This document shows, one piece after another, positions 1-8,051 of a stretch of 31,145 nt of DNA. The stretch is taken from assembly GCA_964431205.1 (NCBI GenBank), contig CAYSIX010000013.1, forward strand, positions 1 to 31,145. Reading direction: 5' to 3'. The notes below the pieces were generated by a model that worked only from the letters and a program-made list of their open reading frames with translations, did no database searches and was not told the DNA's origin. The first letter of the stretch is position 1. Each line of letters starts with the position of its first letter. Position numbers and translations under genes: made by a program. The stretch comes from CAYSIX01 sp964431205 (lineage in GTDB: Bacteria; Planctomycetota; Phycisphaerae; Phycisphaerales; Phycisphaeraceae).

Positions 1-864
1 CTCGGACGTGTTCTCGGTCAGGAGCTTGGGCGCGTTGTAGGTGGCGGCGCGCTCGAGGGTGTCGGGCAACTGCTCGCCGAGCATCCGGGCGACCCGCTGC
101 TCATCGGGGACGGCTTCGGTGGCGCGGTCGAGGCGCGGGTCGAGCGTGCGCGAGACGAGCAGGGCAACGATCGCCGCCGCCGCGAGCCCGACGTAGCGCC
201 ACCGATACGGGCCCGTGACGATGCGCAGCGCCACCGCCGCCGCCGTCGCCGCCAGCACCGTCAGCACCACCGAGCGGAACGCGGCCATCACCACCGTCCC
301 CGCCGCCAGCACAATCAGCCCCGCCCAGAACTGCCCCCGCGTCCGCCCCAGCAACTCGTACCCGATCAACAACAGCATCAGCCCGAACAGAAACGGCATG
401 TCGGTCAGCACCATGAACGAGAAGCGATAAAACGTCTCGGCGATCGCGGTCAGCACGGTCACCGCCATCGCCGTCGGCCGATCGCTGACCATCCGCATCA
501 GCACGAACACCAGCGCCACCGTTGCCAGCGCCAGCCCGGTGATGACCGCGTGGATCGGCCCCATCGACTCACCGCCGGCCAGCTTCCACGTGCCGGCGAC
601 CAGGTACGACAACCCGGGATTGACCTCGCGATGATGCCCGGTCGGGTGCGTGTAGCCCTCGCCGGCGAGGATGTGCCGGGCGATCGTCATGTGCACCGCC
701 GAGTCGGGCGTGATGCGCCACTGGCCGGTGAACGACGCGGCATAAAACGCCAGCAGCGCTGCCAGCACCCACCCGCGGTGGGCGTCGAGCCAGCGCGAGA
801 CGCGTCGCGTCGCCGCCTCTTCCGTGACCGGCGCCTGCTGATCGGTTGTTGCTCGCGTGCTCAT
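1..864 (-). CDS. Membrane glycosyltransferase, GT39/ArnT-like (partial, C-terminus off the window)
   Basis: An open frame of 288 codons runs off the left edge without a stop. It starts with a short cytoplasmic tail, then a first membrane span (WVLAALLAFYAASFTG). An extracytoplasmic loop follows with an early acidic pair, PDSAVH, and GEGYTHPTGHHREVNPGLSYL. At least five more hydrophobic spans come next. This is the usual N-terminal layout of GT-C fold dolichyl-phosphate-mannose-type transferases, where the first-loop Asp is catalytic. The sugar and acceptor cannot be told. In-frame ATGs also occur at 876 and 885; none has a strong Shine-Dalgarno site, so the exact start is uncertain. It lies 49 bp downstream of the esterase gene and is probably co-transcribed with it. 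The C-terminal periplasmic part is not visible. Confidence 0.7.
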   Translation of the reverse strand, partial: MSTRATTDQQAPVTEEAATRRVSRWLDAHRGWVLAALLAFYAASFTGQWRITPDSAVHMTIARHILAGEGYTHPTGHHREVNPGLSYLVAGTWKLAGGESMGPIHAVITGLALATVALVFVLMRMVSDRPTAMAVTVLTAIAETFYRFSFMVLTDMPFLFGLMLLLIGYELLGRTRGQFWAGLIVLAAGTVVMAAFRSVVLTVLAATAAAVALRIVTGPYRWRYVGLAAAAIVALLVSRTLDPRLDRATEAVPDEQRVARMLGEQLPDTLERAATYNAPKLLTENTSE

Positions 865-913
865 GACGGGAACCATCAGGCGCATGGCGTCGGCGTGAGA
901 GCGTCTCGGGGCC

Positions 914-1873
914 TTACAGCTCGGCCAGCATCGTGAAGCCGCGGTCGAAGAACCCCGGCAGGCCTTCGTGCCCGAAGTCCGGGTAAACCACCATCTGCTT
1001 CTTCGACGTGATCCGGTTGTATGCCGCGAACTGCGACGACGGCGGGCACACCTCGTCCATCAGCCCGACTCCCATCAGCACCTCGGCCCTGATCCGCGGC
1101 GCCAGGTGCTGCACGTCGATGTAGCCCAGCCGACCGAACCACTGATCCGCCCGCGCGTGCGTCGGATCGTGGCGCTTGAAGAACGTCCGCAGCTCCGCGT
1201 ACGCGCTGCCGGTCATGTCCATCTCCCACACCCGACGGTAGTCGCACAGGAACGGGTACATCGCCGCCGCCTTGCGCACCCGCGGCTCCAACGCCGCGCA
1301 CGCCAGCGTCAGCGCCCCGCCCTGCGAGGCCCCCATCGCCCCGACCCGCTGCTCGTCCACCTCCGCCATGTCCATCACGATCCGCGCCAGTTGCGCCGTG
1401 TCCAGGAAGATCTGCCGGTACAGCAGGTTGTCCGGATCGTCCGCCAGCCCCCGGATGATGTGCCCCTGGTGCGTGTTGCCCTTCACCCCGCCGACGTCCT
1501 GGCTCAACCCCCCCTGCCCCCGGCAGTCCAGCGCCGCCACGCACTGACCGATCGCCACGTGCGCCAGCTTCGCGTGCCACTCCCCGCTGTCCAGCGTGTA
1601 CCCGTGAAACTGCAACACCGCCGGGCACGGCGAGTCGATCCGCTTCGGCCGCACGAACTTCGCGTGCACCCGCGCCCCCCGCACACCCGTGAAATACAGG
1701 TGAAAGCACTCGGCCCCCGGCGCCTGGAACGACGCCGGCTTCAGCTCCACCTCCGCGTCCACCGCCGCCATCTCCTGCAGCGCCCGATCCCAGTACGCGT
1801 CGTAATCATCGGGCTTCGGGTTGATCCCCGTGTAGACCCGCAACTCCTCCAGCGGCATGTCGAGCATCGGCAT
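914..1873 (-). CDS. Acetyl-xylan esterase / cephalosporin-C deacetylase family (CE7)
   Basis: A 319-aa alpha/beta hydrolase of the AXE1 family, which removes acetyl groups from xylo-oligosaccharides and small acetylated substrates. The full family length is present. The nucleophile elbow GASQGG places the Ser at about residue 183. The acid is probably Asp273 (GLMDEVCPP) and the base His302 (DFGHEGLPG). The family block DCRGQGG is at about 117-122, and RGL follows at about 141-143. No signal peptide is seen, so the enzyme is probably cytoplasmic and acts on imported oligosaccharides, as CE7 enzymes usually do. The start has a good ribosome-binding site (AAAGGG, 7 nt upstream). The upstream glycosylase gene ends 85 bp away on the same strand. 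Confidence 0.88.
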   Translation of the reverse strand: MPMLDMPLEELRVYTGINPKPDDYDAYWDRALQEMAAVDAEVELKPASFQAPGAECFHLYFTGVRGARVHAKFVRPKRIDSPCPAVLQFHGYTLDSGEWHAKLAHVAIGQCVAALDCRGQGGLSQDVGGVKGNTHQGHIIRGLADDPDNLLYRQIFLDTAQLARIVMDMAEVDEQRVGAMGASQGGALTLACAALEPRVRKAAAMYPFLCDYRRVWEMDMTGSAYAELRTFFKRHDPTHARADQWFGRLGYIDVQHLAPRIRAEVLMGVGLMDEVCPPSSQFAAYNRITSKKQMVVYPDFGHEGLPGFFDRGFTMLAEL

Positions 1874-1958
1874 CGCTAGGCCCTTTCATGTCCGCCCGGC
1901 CCCGCGGCGGCGGTATGGTAACCACGCCCCGCCGACGTGACATCGCCCGCCCATGCCC

Positions 1959-2909
1959 TCATCGCTTGCTCCCGTAGGCCGACGCCGTGAACCGTTGCGC
2001 CACGTCTTGATCCCAGTGCTCTGCCGGTCGGCCGGCGTGGTGCTCGTAGCCCACCCACAGCTCGTACCAGTACGCAAGGAAGTCGTACGGCGCGTAGCGA
2101 CGGTAGTGCGCCGCGATCCGCCGCCGCGCCGCCGGCTCATCCCCGTTCACCGCCACGCCGTGCACGTCCCGGAAGTGGCGGAACGTCTCGCTGTCGATCG
2201 CCAGCCGATCGTAATGCCCCAGCACCTGGCACAGATTCGCCGCCGCGTAGTCCCCGATCCCGTGGATCCGCCGCAGCGCCTCGAACACCTCGTCGCTGCT
2301 GCGCCGCGGGTCCTCGAACCACGCCAGGTCCAGTCGGCCCGACGCCACCTCCCGCGCCAGGCGAACGATCCGCTCCGCCCGGTAGCCGACCTTGCACCGC
2401 CGCTTGAGCACCGACGGCCGCTGGCCCGCCAACCGTTCCGCCGTCGGGAACGCCCCGCCTCCGATCCGCTCGCACAGCAACGCGTTCATCCGGATCGTGT
2501 TCGGCCAGGCGACGTTGCACGTCGTGATCGTCTTGACCATGTCCTCGAACAGCGTCGGCGAGCGGAACAGCCGCCCGAAACCCGCCCGCCGCGCCTCGGC
2601 GTGCCGCGCATACCAGCCGGCCATCGACTCGTTCAGCCGCAGCATCCGCCCCACCGCCGCCCTCACCCGCGCCTGCTCGGCCCGGGTCAGCCGACGGTCA
2701 CACCGCGCACGCAGTCCCCCGCCGCCCTGCCGCACCGTCACCGTCACCGGCCGATCCCCGCCGACCCACAGCGGCCGCACCAGCCGCGCCGCCGCCGGCT
2801 CCCAGCGGTTCGGCGCCAGCAGAAAGTACCCGTAGCTGCACACCGCCCGGACCAGATCGAAATCCGCCGGCACCGCCAGCCGAAGCTCCGTGCCACGCCC
2901 CGTCGCCAT
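1959..2909 (-). CDS. HhH-GPD DNA glycosylase, AlkA/OGG1-like, monofunctional type
   Basis: About 316 aa. The C-terminal half carries a helix-hairpin-helix (LRRIHGIGDYAAANLCQVLG, about 212-231) followed by the catalytic Asp in LAIDSE (Asp239). In bifunctional OGG1 a Lys sits in the hairpin (GVGTKVAD). Here that position reads GIGDYAAA, so a Schiff-base lyase activity is not expected, and an AlkA-like monofunctional base-excision glycosylase is the better call. The N-terminal 100 residues resemble the OGG1/AlkA N-terminal domain. The damaged base is unknown. An ATG at 2909 is used here, but a GTG at 2942 overlaps the TGA of the upstream amidotransferase gene (GTGA) and is an equally good, translationally coupled start. 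The frame continues open upstream, but that part overlaps the amidotransferase gene and is a shadow. Confidence 0.8.
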   Translation of the reverse strand: MATGRGTELRLAVPADFDLVRAVCSYGYFLLAPNRWEPAAARLVRPLWVGGDRPVTVTVRQGGGGLRARCDRRLTRAEQARVRAAVGRMLRLNESMAGWYARHAEARRAGFGRLFRSPTLFEDMVKTITTCNVAWPNTIRMNALLCERIGGGAFPTAERLAGQRPSVLKRRCKVGYRAERIVRLAREVASGRLDLAWFEDPRRSSDEVFEALRRIHGIGDYAAANLCQVLGHYDRLAIDSETFRHFRDVHGVAVNGDEPAARRRIAAHYRRYAPYDFLAYWYELWVGYEHHAGRPAEHWDQDVAQRFTASAYGSKR

Positions 2910-2938
2910 GCCTCCCGCACGCGGCACGCCCGCTCGCC

Positions 2939-3694
2939 TCACGACACCGCCGCGTCCCAGTTCTTCACCGGCCGCATCGTCGCCCGCGGCCGCTTGTCGA
3001 TCGGGAACAGCAGCAGCGTCAGCGTCTCGCACAGCCGATCCCCCATGTGCCGGTACATGTCGTAGTGCTCGTCCATCTGCGCGCGGATCGGCCCGGTCTC
3101 CACGCCCGCCTCGGCCAGCACCGTCGCCAGCATCACCTCGATCTCCTCCCGCGTCCACTCGAAGTGATACTGAAACCCGTACACCTTCAGCCCCACCCGA
3201 AACGCCTGCACCTTGCACAGCTCCGAGCCGGCCAGCACCGTCGCCCCCTCCGGCAGCTTCGCCACCTCCTGGCCGTGCGAGTGAAACTGCACCGTCCGCC
3301 ACGGGATCCCCGCGTAGATCGGGTCCAGCGTGCCCGGAAACGTCAGCTTCACCTCGTGCCAGCCCATCTCCGACGCCGGCATCGCACGGACCTGCCCGCC
3401 CAGCGCCGACGCGATCAACTGCGCCCCCAGGCACACGCCCACCATCGGCAGCCCCGCCTCGTGCGCCGCCTTGAGCAACTGCATCTCCGGCTCGATCCAG
3501 GCGTGCTCGGCCGTGTCCGGCACGTTCATCGGCCCGCCCATCGACACCACCCCGTCCACGTCGTCCAGGTCCACCGGCAACGCGTCGCCCTCGTGCAGCC
3601 GCACCACCCGCAGCCGGTGGCCGTGGTCCCGCAGCACCTGGCCCAGCCGGGCGCTCGTCTCGTGTCGATCGTGCTCAAGCACCAGTATCGCCAT
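2939..3694 (-). CDS. Class I glutamine amidotransferase domain protein
   Basis: A 251-aa stand-alone type 1 GATase. The triad is visible: nucleophile Cys88 in MVGVCLGAQ, and His177/Glu179 in FQYHFEW. Proteins of this stand-alone type hydrolyse glutamine or gamma-glutamyl compounds; the GuaA-like core here has no synthetase domain, so the substrate cannot be named. The start at 3694 is chosen over an upstream in-frame codon because AAGGA lies 9 nt before it. Its stop overlaps the possible GTG start of the DNA glycosylase. A sigma70-like promoter lies just upstream. Confidence 0.82.
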   Translation of the reverse strand: MAILVLEHDRHETSARLGQVLRDHGHRLRVVRLHEGDALPVDLDDVDGVVSMGGPMNVPDTAEHAWIEPEMQLLKAAHEAGLPMVGVCLGAQLIASALGGQVRAMPASEMGWHEVKLTFPGTLDPIYAGIPWRTVQFHSHGQEVAKLPEGATVLAGSELCKVQAFRVGLKVYGFQYHFEWTREEIEVMLATVLAEAGVETGPIRAQMDEHYDMYRHMGDRLCETLTLLLFPIDKRPRATMRPVKNWDAAVS

Positions 3695-3725
3695 CGCGCA
3701 ACGTCCTTTCTCGCAAGAGCATGGC

Positions 3726-3754
3726 AGTGTCCGAGCCCGGCCGCACCGTGTCAA
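3726..3754 (-). promoter_or_regulatory. Putative sigma70-type promoter for the amidotransferase gene
   Basis: On the minus strand, a perfect TTGACA (3754-3749) is followed by 17 nt and GACACT (3731-3726), which matches TATAAT at three positions. Transcription would start roughly 25 nt before the start codon at 3694. The -35 and spacing are strong; the -10 is weak. Confidence 0.45.
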
Positions 3755-3775
3755 CCGAGCCGAAGGCGTCCGACG

Positions 3776-3887
3776 CGACTCCTGACTCCCGCCCCCCTGC
3801 CAACTCCCGCCTCCTTCCCTCCCGCTTCCTACCTCCTACCTTCTACCTCCTCCCCTCCTGACTCCTTCCCTCCTGCCTCCTCGCCAA
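3776..3887. repeat. Low-complexity pyrimidine tract of (T)CCTNCC-like units
   Basis: About 110 bp in which the plus strand is almost all C and T. Short units of the type CTCC, TACC and TTCC recur without a fixed period, interrupted by a few G and A. No frame through it looks coding. On the minus strand it is a purine (GGAGG-rich) run. It lies upstream of the amidotransferase promoter. Confidence 0.6.
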
Positions 3888-3998
3888 TGTCACCCCCACC
3901 CCCCCTGGGCCAAGGCAGAATGCACAAGTGTCAATGCACAAAGAGTTTAGGGTGTGTCACCCCCATGTCACCCCCGTGTCAGGGTGACGTCACCCCCT
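3888..3998. repeat. Cluster of TGTCACCCCC repeats with a 14-bp palindrome
   Basis: TGTCACCCCC occurs at 3888-3897, 3955-3964 and 3966-3975, and GTCACCCCC at 3989-3997. The last copy is part of the perfect palindrome GGGTGACGTCACCC (3982-3995). A similar inverted arrangement, GGGTG-TGT-CACCC, is at about 3950-3962. Between them lies a 9-bp direct repeat, AATGCACAA, at 3919-3927 and 3933-3941. No gene is seen. It may be a dispersed intergenic repeat or a cluster of binding sites. Confidence 0.6.
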
Positions 3999-4015
3999 TG
4001 GGGAGAACCCTTAGC

Positions 4016-4098
4016 GACGTGCGCCAAACCGCGAAGCGGCGAAGAGCGCCAGGAGGGAAACCAACCTCTGAAACGCGGAGGCCGCGGAGGGGTTCTGC
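4016..4098. repeat. Intergenic GCGAAG/GCGGAGG repeat segment
   Basis: This stretch is built of short related purine-rich units: CCGCGAAGC, GGCGAAGAG, CGCCAGGAG, then ACGCGGAGG and CCGCGGAGG. Non-coding segments of this kind are known as dispersed intergenic sequences in several bacterial groups, but membership of a family is inferred from memory of the pattern only. Together with the two neighbouring repeat regions it fills most of the gene-free 3695-4187 interval. The remaining bases (4099-4187) show nothing clear. Confidence 0.45.
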
Positions 4099-4187
4099 GG
4101 ATGTCAAAGATCAAGTCGATCCGAAGCAATACAGTCGGTATATGTTAGGTTCCCCGCCAGAGAAGTCAACACCCCCATGCGCGCAGA

Positions 4188-5378
4188 TCAGGGGCGTCGG
4201 AGGGGAAGCACACTCGATGACGAGCCTGTTGGCATGACCGCCGGGGCGGCGGGTGTGAGGCCCAGCTCGTCGAGCACGTCGTCGATGGCGCGCAGGAGGG
4301 CGTCGATGTCGGCGACGTCGAGCCGGCCGATGGTGCCGACGCGGAAGCAGTCGATCTGGCCGAGCTTGCCGGGGTAGATGACCATGCCGCGGCGGGCGAG
4401 GGCGTGGTAGAAGCGATCGAAGTCGAAGCGTTGGTCGGGGGGGTGGTGGAAGGTGGTGATGATGTGGCCGCGCAGTTCGGGCGGCAGGAGCGGGCGGAAG
4501 CCACGGGCGGTCATGCCGTCGATGAGGTGTCGATGGTTTCGGGCGTAGCGAGCGGCGCGGCCGGGGACGCCGCCCTCGTCGTCGAGCTCGCGCAGGGCCT
4601 GGCGGAAGGCGAGCATGGCGTGGGTGGGCGGGGTGAAGCGGAACTGGCCGTTGCGATCCAGGCCCTCGCGCTGCGCGACCAGGTCGAGGCTGAGGCTGCG
4701 CGCCTGCCCGGCCGCGGCTTCCAGAAGCGAACGCCTGACGATCACGAACGAGAAGCCCGGCACGCCCTCGAGGCACTTGTTCGAGGAGGAGACGAGCGCG
4801 TCGATGTGGGCGGCGTGAAAGTCGACGGGCATCCCGCCGAAGCTGCTCATCGCGTCCACGAGGAAGGCGCGGCCGGCGTCGGCGACGGCGCGGCCGATCT
4901 CTTCGATCGGGTTGATCAGCCCCGTCGTGGTTTCACAGTGGACGGCCGCGACCCAGCGGATCCGCCCGTCGTCGCGCAGCGCCTCGGCGACGGCGCCGGG
5001 GTCGATCGGCTCGGTCTCGGGGGCCGGGACGGTGGCGACGGGGATCTCCAGGACGCGGGCGATCTCGACCAGGCGACGCCCGTAGGCGCCGTTGACGGCG
5101 ACGAGCAAGGCCGCGTCGCGTGGCAGGAGGGTGCCGACGGCGGCCTCGAGGCCGAACGTGCCGCTGCCCTGCATGGGGACGGCGGTGAAGTCGGTCTCGC
5201 GGACGCCGGCGATGCGCAGCAGCTCGGCGCGGGTCTGGGCGACGAGGCGGATGAACGCGTCGTCACGGGAGCCGACGTCGCGGAGCATGGCGCGTCGGAC
5301 CGAGTCGCTGGTGGTCAGCGGCCCGGGGGTGAACAGGCGCGTCGGCGGCGGGTCGTGGTGGGTCGTTGAAGGGGTCAT
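4188..5378 (-). CDS. phnW: 2-aminoethylphosphonate--pyruvate transaminase
   Basis: A 396-aa class V (fold type I) PLP aminotransferase that converts 2-aminoethylphosphonate and pyruvate to phosphonoacetaldehyde and alanine. The N-terminal signature LFTPGPLTTSDSVRRAML with DVGSRDDAF is characteristic of PhnW. The PLP-binding Asp is about 175 (LVDAMSSFGG) and the Schiff-base Lys is Lys201 (SSSNKCLEG). The protein is about 25 residues longer than typical PhnW because of a Ser/Pro-rich C-terminal tail. The ATG overlaps the TGA of the phosphonatase-like gene (ATGA), so translation is probably coupled. It is the last gene of the AEP operon. Confidence 0.93.
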   Translation of the reverse strand: MTPSTTHHDPPPTRLFTPGPLTTSDSVRRAMLRDVGSRDDAFIRLVAQTRAELLRIAGVRETDFTAVPMQGSGTFGLEAAVGTLLPRDAALLVAVNGAYGRRLVEIARVLEIPVATVPAPETEPIDPGAVAEALRDDGRIRWVAAVHCETTTGLINPIEEIGRAVADAGRAFLVDAMSSFGGMPVDFHAAHIDALVSSSNKCLEGVPGFSFVIVRRSLLEAAAGQARSLSLDLVAQREGLDRNGQFRFTPPTHAMLAFRQALRELDDEGGVPGRAARYARNHRHLIDGMTARGFRPLLPPELRGHIITTFHHPPDQRFDFDRFYHALARRGMVIYPGKLGQIDCFRVGTIGRLDVADIDALLRAIDDVLDELGLTPAAPAVMPTGSSSSVLPLRRP

Positions 5379-6082
5379 CGTGCGGTCAGGGGCTCGCCGA
5401 GGAGCAGGGCGGGCAGGTCGGCGACGGAGTCGATCAGGTCGGTGTGGGGGTGGGGGCGGAGCTGGTCGCGGGTGTGGGAGCCGGAGGCGGTGACGCCGAT
5501 GACGCGGCCGCAGCCGGCGTGGTCGCCCTCCTCGAGGTCGGCGGGGGTGTCGCCGACCTTGGCCACGCGGCGGGGGTCGCTGACGCCGGCGCGGCGCATG
5601 GCCAGGCGGATCATGTCGGGCGCGGGTCGGCCGGCGTCGACCTCGTCGCTGGTGACGACGGCGTCGATCGTGTCGCCGGCGGCCCAGCCCAGGCGCTCGA
5701 GCAGCACCGAGGCGATCTGACGGCTGAACCCGGTGTTCAGCGCGACGCGGACGCCCGCGGCCCGCAGGGCGCGGAAGACGTCCGAGGCCCCGGGCACCTC
5801 GGCGACGGCCTGGCCGTCGCGGTAGTGCTCGACCATCCGCCGGACGAAGTCCGCGTGAATCCGTCGCACCTCGGCGTCGAGGTCCGCGGGGTCGGTCCGG
5901 CCGGCGCGCTCGAGCAGCGTGCGGATGGCCACGGGCTTGGCGATGCCCATGACGGCGTTGACCTCGTCGCGGGAGACGTCGATCGCGGCGCCGGCGATCG
6001 CGTCGCGGAAGCAGCGGTTGACCGCGTCGTCGTCGCGCACGGTCGTGCCGGCCATGTCGAAGACCACCAGGTCGATGTCCAT
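5375..6082 (-). CDS. Phosphonatase-like HAD hydrolase (PhnX-related)
   Basis: A 235-aa HAD hydrolase. The first motif is DMAGTTV (Asp9), the DxAGT form that marks phosphonoacetaldehyde hydrolase (PhnX) and its closest relatives instead of the usual DxDxT. A cap-domain Lys (Lys49, GIAKPVAI) sits where PhnX uses a Lys to form a Schiff base with the aldehyde. Arg replaces the usual Lys in GRPAPDM, and GDTPADLEEG completes the active site. The sequence looks more like the PhnX-like subfamily (TIGR03351 type) than classical PhnX, which begins FDWAGT. With PhnW next door, phosphonoacetaldehyde is the likely substrate, giving acetaldehyde and phosphate. The start has AAGGA 7 nt upstream. Confidence 0.85.
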   Translation of the reverse strand: MDIDLVVFDMAGTTVRDDDAVNRCFRDAIAGAAIDVSRDEVNAVMGIAKPVAIRTLLERAGRTDPADLDAEVRRIHADFVRRMVEHYRDGQAVAEVPGASDVFRALRAAGVRVALNTGFSRQIASVLLERLGWAAGDTIDAVVTSDEVDAGRPAPDMIRLAMRRAGVSDPRRVAKVGDTPADLEEGDHAGCGRVIGVTASGSHTRDQLRPHPHTDLIDSVADLPALLLGEPLTAR

Positions 6083-6135
6083 CGGCGATTCCTTGTGCTT
6101 GGAAGAGAGACCGGGGTCATTGTCGGGGATGGGCG

Positions 6136-6157
6136 GCATCGGGCAACGTTCCGATGC
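6136..6157. promoter_or_regulatory. Inverted repeat between permease and phosphonatase-like genes
   Basis: GCATCGG and CCGATGC (7 bp each, perfect) flank an 8-base loop that itself contains AACGTT. It sits in the only sizeable gap (100 bp) of the AEP operon, downstream of the permease stop and about 54 bp before the HAD gene. It could be an operator, an mRNA-stabilising hairpin or a processing site. No U-tract follows, so it is not an intrinsic terminator. Confidence 0.35.
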
Positions 6158-6182
6158 GCAGGGAACCCGACCGTTTGCGCGT

Positions 6183-8051
6183 TCAGGCGGAGGCCGGCGC
6201 GGCGGGCGGACGGCGGGCGCGGTCGCGGTCGCGTCGGCGGAGCAGGAGGACGGCGGTGGCCTCGTAGGCGAGGCGGACGGCGAGGTTGATCGCGAGGATG
6301 GCGGCGCAGAGGGCGGCGGCGGCCTGGGTGTCGCCGGCCTCGTCGAGGTGGATGACGGCGACGGCGGCCGGGTGCGTGTCGGGCGTGTAGAGGAAGATCA
6401 GCGCCGAGACGGTGGTCATGGCGCTGACGAAATAGTAGAGGCCGACCTCGAAGATCGCGGGCAGGCACAGCGGGACGGTGACGCGGGAGAAGAGGCGTGC
6501 CCAGGGGACGCCGAGGGAGGCGGCGACGCCCTCGTAGGCGTGGTCGAGGTGTCGGACGGCGGTGGCGGCGGTGAGGAAGCTGACGCCGTGGAAGTGGATG
6601 ACGTTGCAGATCACCAGCAGGGCCATGGAGCCGTAGAGCGCGTGGAGGGGGTTGGGCAGGCCGGCGAATTGGGGGCGGTTGAAGGCGAAGACGTAGGCGA
6701 GGCCGAGGACGAGCCCGGGCAGGGCCAGGGGCAGGACGGCCAGGGCGTGTGTGAAGCGTCGCAGGCCGGGCAGGGGACGGAATCGTTCGGTGAGGTAGGC
6801 GGCGAGGAAGGTGAAGGCGGTGCCGGCCAGGGCGGTCCAGGCGGCCATGCGGAGGCTGTTGGTCAGGGCGTCGAGGCCGCCGGCGCCGTAGCTGGCGCCG
6901 CCGGAGTGGAAGCGGAAGTGTCGCAGGGTCCAGGTGCCGCCGGGGACGCGGTCGGGATCGGTCAGCGAGTAGGGCCAGATGTGGACCAGGGCGACGAGCA
7001 GGGGCGTGATCATGATGGTGAGGATGGCCAGGAGGATGAGCGTGCAGGCCAGGCCGAGGGCCAGGTCGCGCCGGGGCGAGCGGCGGACGCGTGCGGGGGT
7101 GGCGCGGGCGTCGAGGCCGGCCTCTTCGGCGCCGCTGAGCCAGCGTTTGAGCGCGAAGGCGACGATGGTCGGCGTGAGCAGCGCGAAGCAGGCGACGGCG
7201 CCGAGGCTGAACTGCTGCTGGCCGACCACCTGCTGGTAGACGTCCACGGCCAGGACGTTGTAGTTGCCGCCGACGATCTTGGGCACGCCGAAGTCGGTGA
7301 AGGCCAGGACGAAGGCGATGATCGCGGCGCTGGCCAGGCCGTACCGGCAGGCGGGCAGCGTGACGGTGACGAAGGTGCGCCAGGACGAGACGCCGATCGA
7401 TTCGGCGGCGTCGTACAGCCGCCCGTCCACGCGTTGGAGCGCGATGACCAGCACGACCAGGGCCGGGGGAAAGGTCAGCACGCTCAGGGCGATGACGATG
7501 CCAACCGGCCCGCGCAGGGGAAAGTCGAAGGCCCAGGGCAGGTGGCCGAACAAACCCGTGGAGATGAGGCCCTGGGTGCCGAAGAGGTAGATCAGCCCGA
7601 TGCCGTAGAGCATGGAGGGGGCGTAGAGGGGCGTCATGGCCAGGGCGCGGAGCAGGCCGATCAGCGGCAGGCGTGATCGGGTGAGGGCGTAGGCGAAGAC
7701 GAAGGCGGCGGCGACGGAGATGATCGACGAGAGCGAGGCGACCAAGAGCGAGCGTTGCAGGGAGCCGACCAGCGCCGGGGTGCGCAGGTACCGGGCGAAG
7801 TGGGCCAGGCCGGCCCAGGAGCCGTCGTCGTAGACCAGGGCGCGCCACAGCAGGGTGGCCAGGGGCAGCAGGACGAAGCTGGTCAGGCCGGCGGCGACGG
7901 CGAGCAGCAGCGCCAGGCGCAGGACGTCGTCGGCGTGGGCGTGGTGGCGGCGCGGCGTGGCGGGTGCGGGCGGCGGCAGCGAGGTCGCGGCGCGGGCGGG
8001 CGTGTCGATCGCGGCGGCGGCGCGGGCGGGATCGATCGGGCCGGCGGTCAT
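6183..8051 (-). CDS. ABC transporter permease, fused double-domain, 2-aminoethylphosphonate type
   Basis: A 622-aa inner-membrane protein with two complete permease halves, each with about six spans. The halves carry EAA-type loops: RLYDAAESIGVSSWRTFVTVTLP in the first and AYEGVAASLGVPWARLFSRVTVP in the second. Fusion of both halves in one chain is usual for iron/AEP-type importers (FbpB-like; putative PhnU2 family). A Pro/Ala-rich cytoplasmic N-terminus of about 50 residues precedes the first span. The ATG overlaps the ATPase gene's TGA (ATGA), so the two are translationally coupled. The open frame continues upstream through the ATPase gene, but that part is an out-of-frame shadow. Substrate assignment rests on the binding protein and the phnW context. 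Confidence 0.85.
   Translation of the reverse strand: MTAGPIDPARAAAAIDTPARAATSLPPPAPATPRRHHAHADDVLRLALLLAVAAGLTSFVLLPLATLLWRALVYDDGSWAGLAHFARYLRTPALVGSLQRSLLVASLSSIISVAAAFVFAYALTRSRLPLIGLLRALAMTPLYAPSMLYGIGLIYLFGTQGLISTGLFGHLPWAFDFPLRGPVGIVIALSVLTFPPALVVLVIALQRVDGRLYDAAESIGVSSWRTFVTVTLPACRYGLASAAIIAFVLAFTDFGVPKIVGGNYNVLAVDVYQQVVGQQQFSLGAVACFALLTPTIVAFALKRWLSGAEEAGLDARATPARVRRSPRRDLALGLACTLILLAILTIMITPLLVALVHIWPYSLTDPDRVPGGTWTLRHFRFHSGGASYGAGGLDALTNSLRMAAWTALAGTAFTFLAAYLTERFRPLPGLRRFTHALAVLPLALPGLVLGLAYVFAFNRPQFAGLPNPLHALYGSMALLVICNVIHFHGVSFLTAATAVRHLDHAYEGVAASLGVPWARLFSRVTVPLCLPAIFEVGLYYFVSAMTTVSALIFLYTPDTHPAAVAVIHLDEAGDTQAAAALCAAILAINLAVRLAYEATAVLLLRRRDRDRARRPPAAPASA

Noticed and set aside
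4101..4148. Short plus-strand ORF MSKIKSIRSNTVGIC after GGAGGGG
   Set aside because: The apparent ribosome-binding site is part of the purine-rich repeat, the peptide ends within repeat-flanking DNA, and no gene follows on that strand.
5737..7848. A 703-residue Arg/Pro-rich frame on the minus strand
   Set aside because: It is the out-of-frame shadow of the permease and phosphonatase-like genes.
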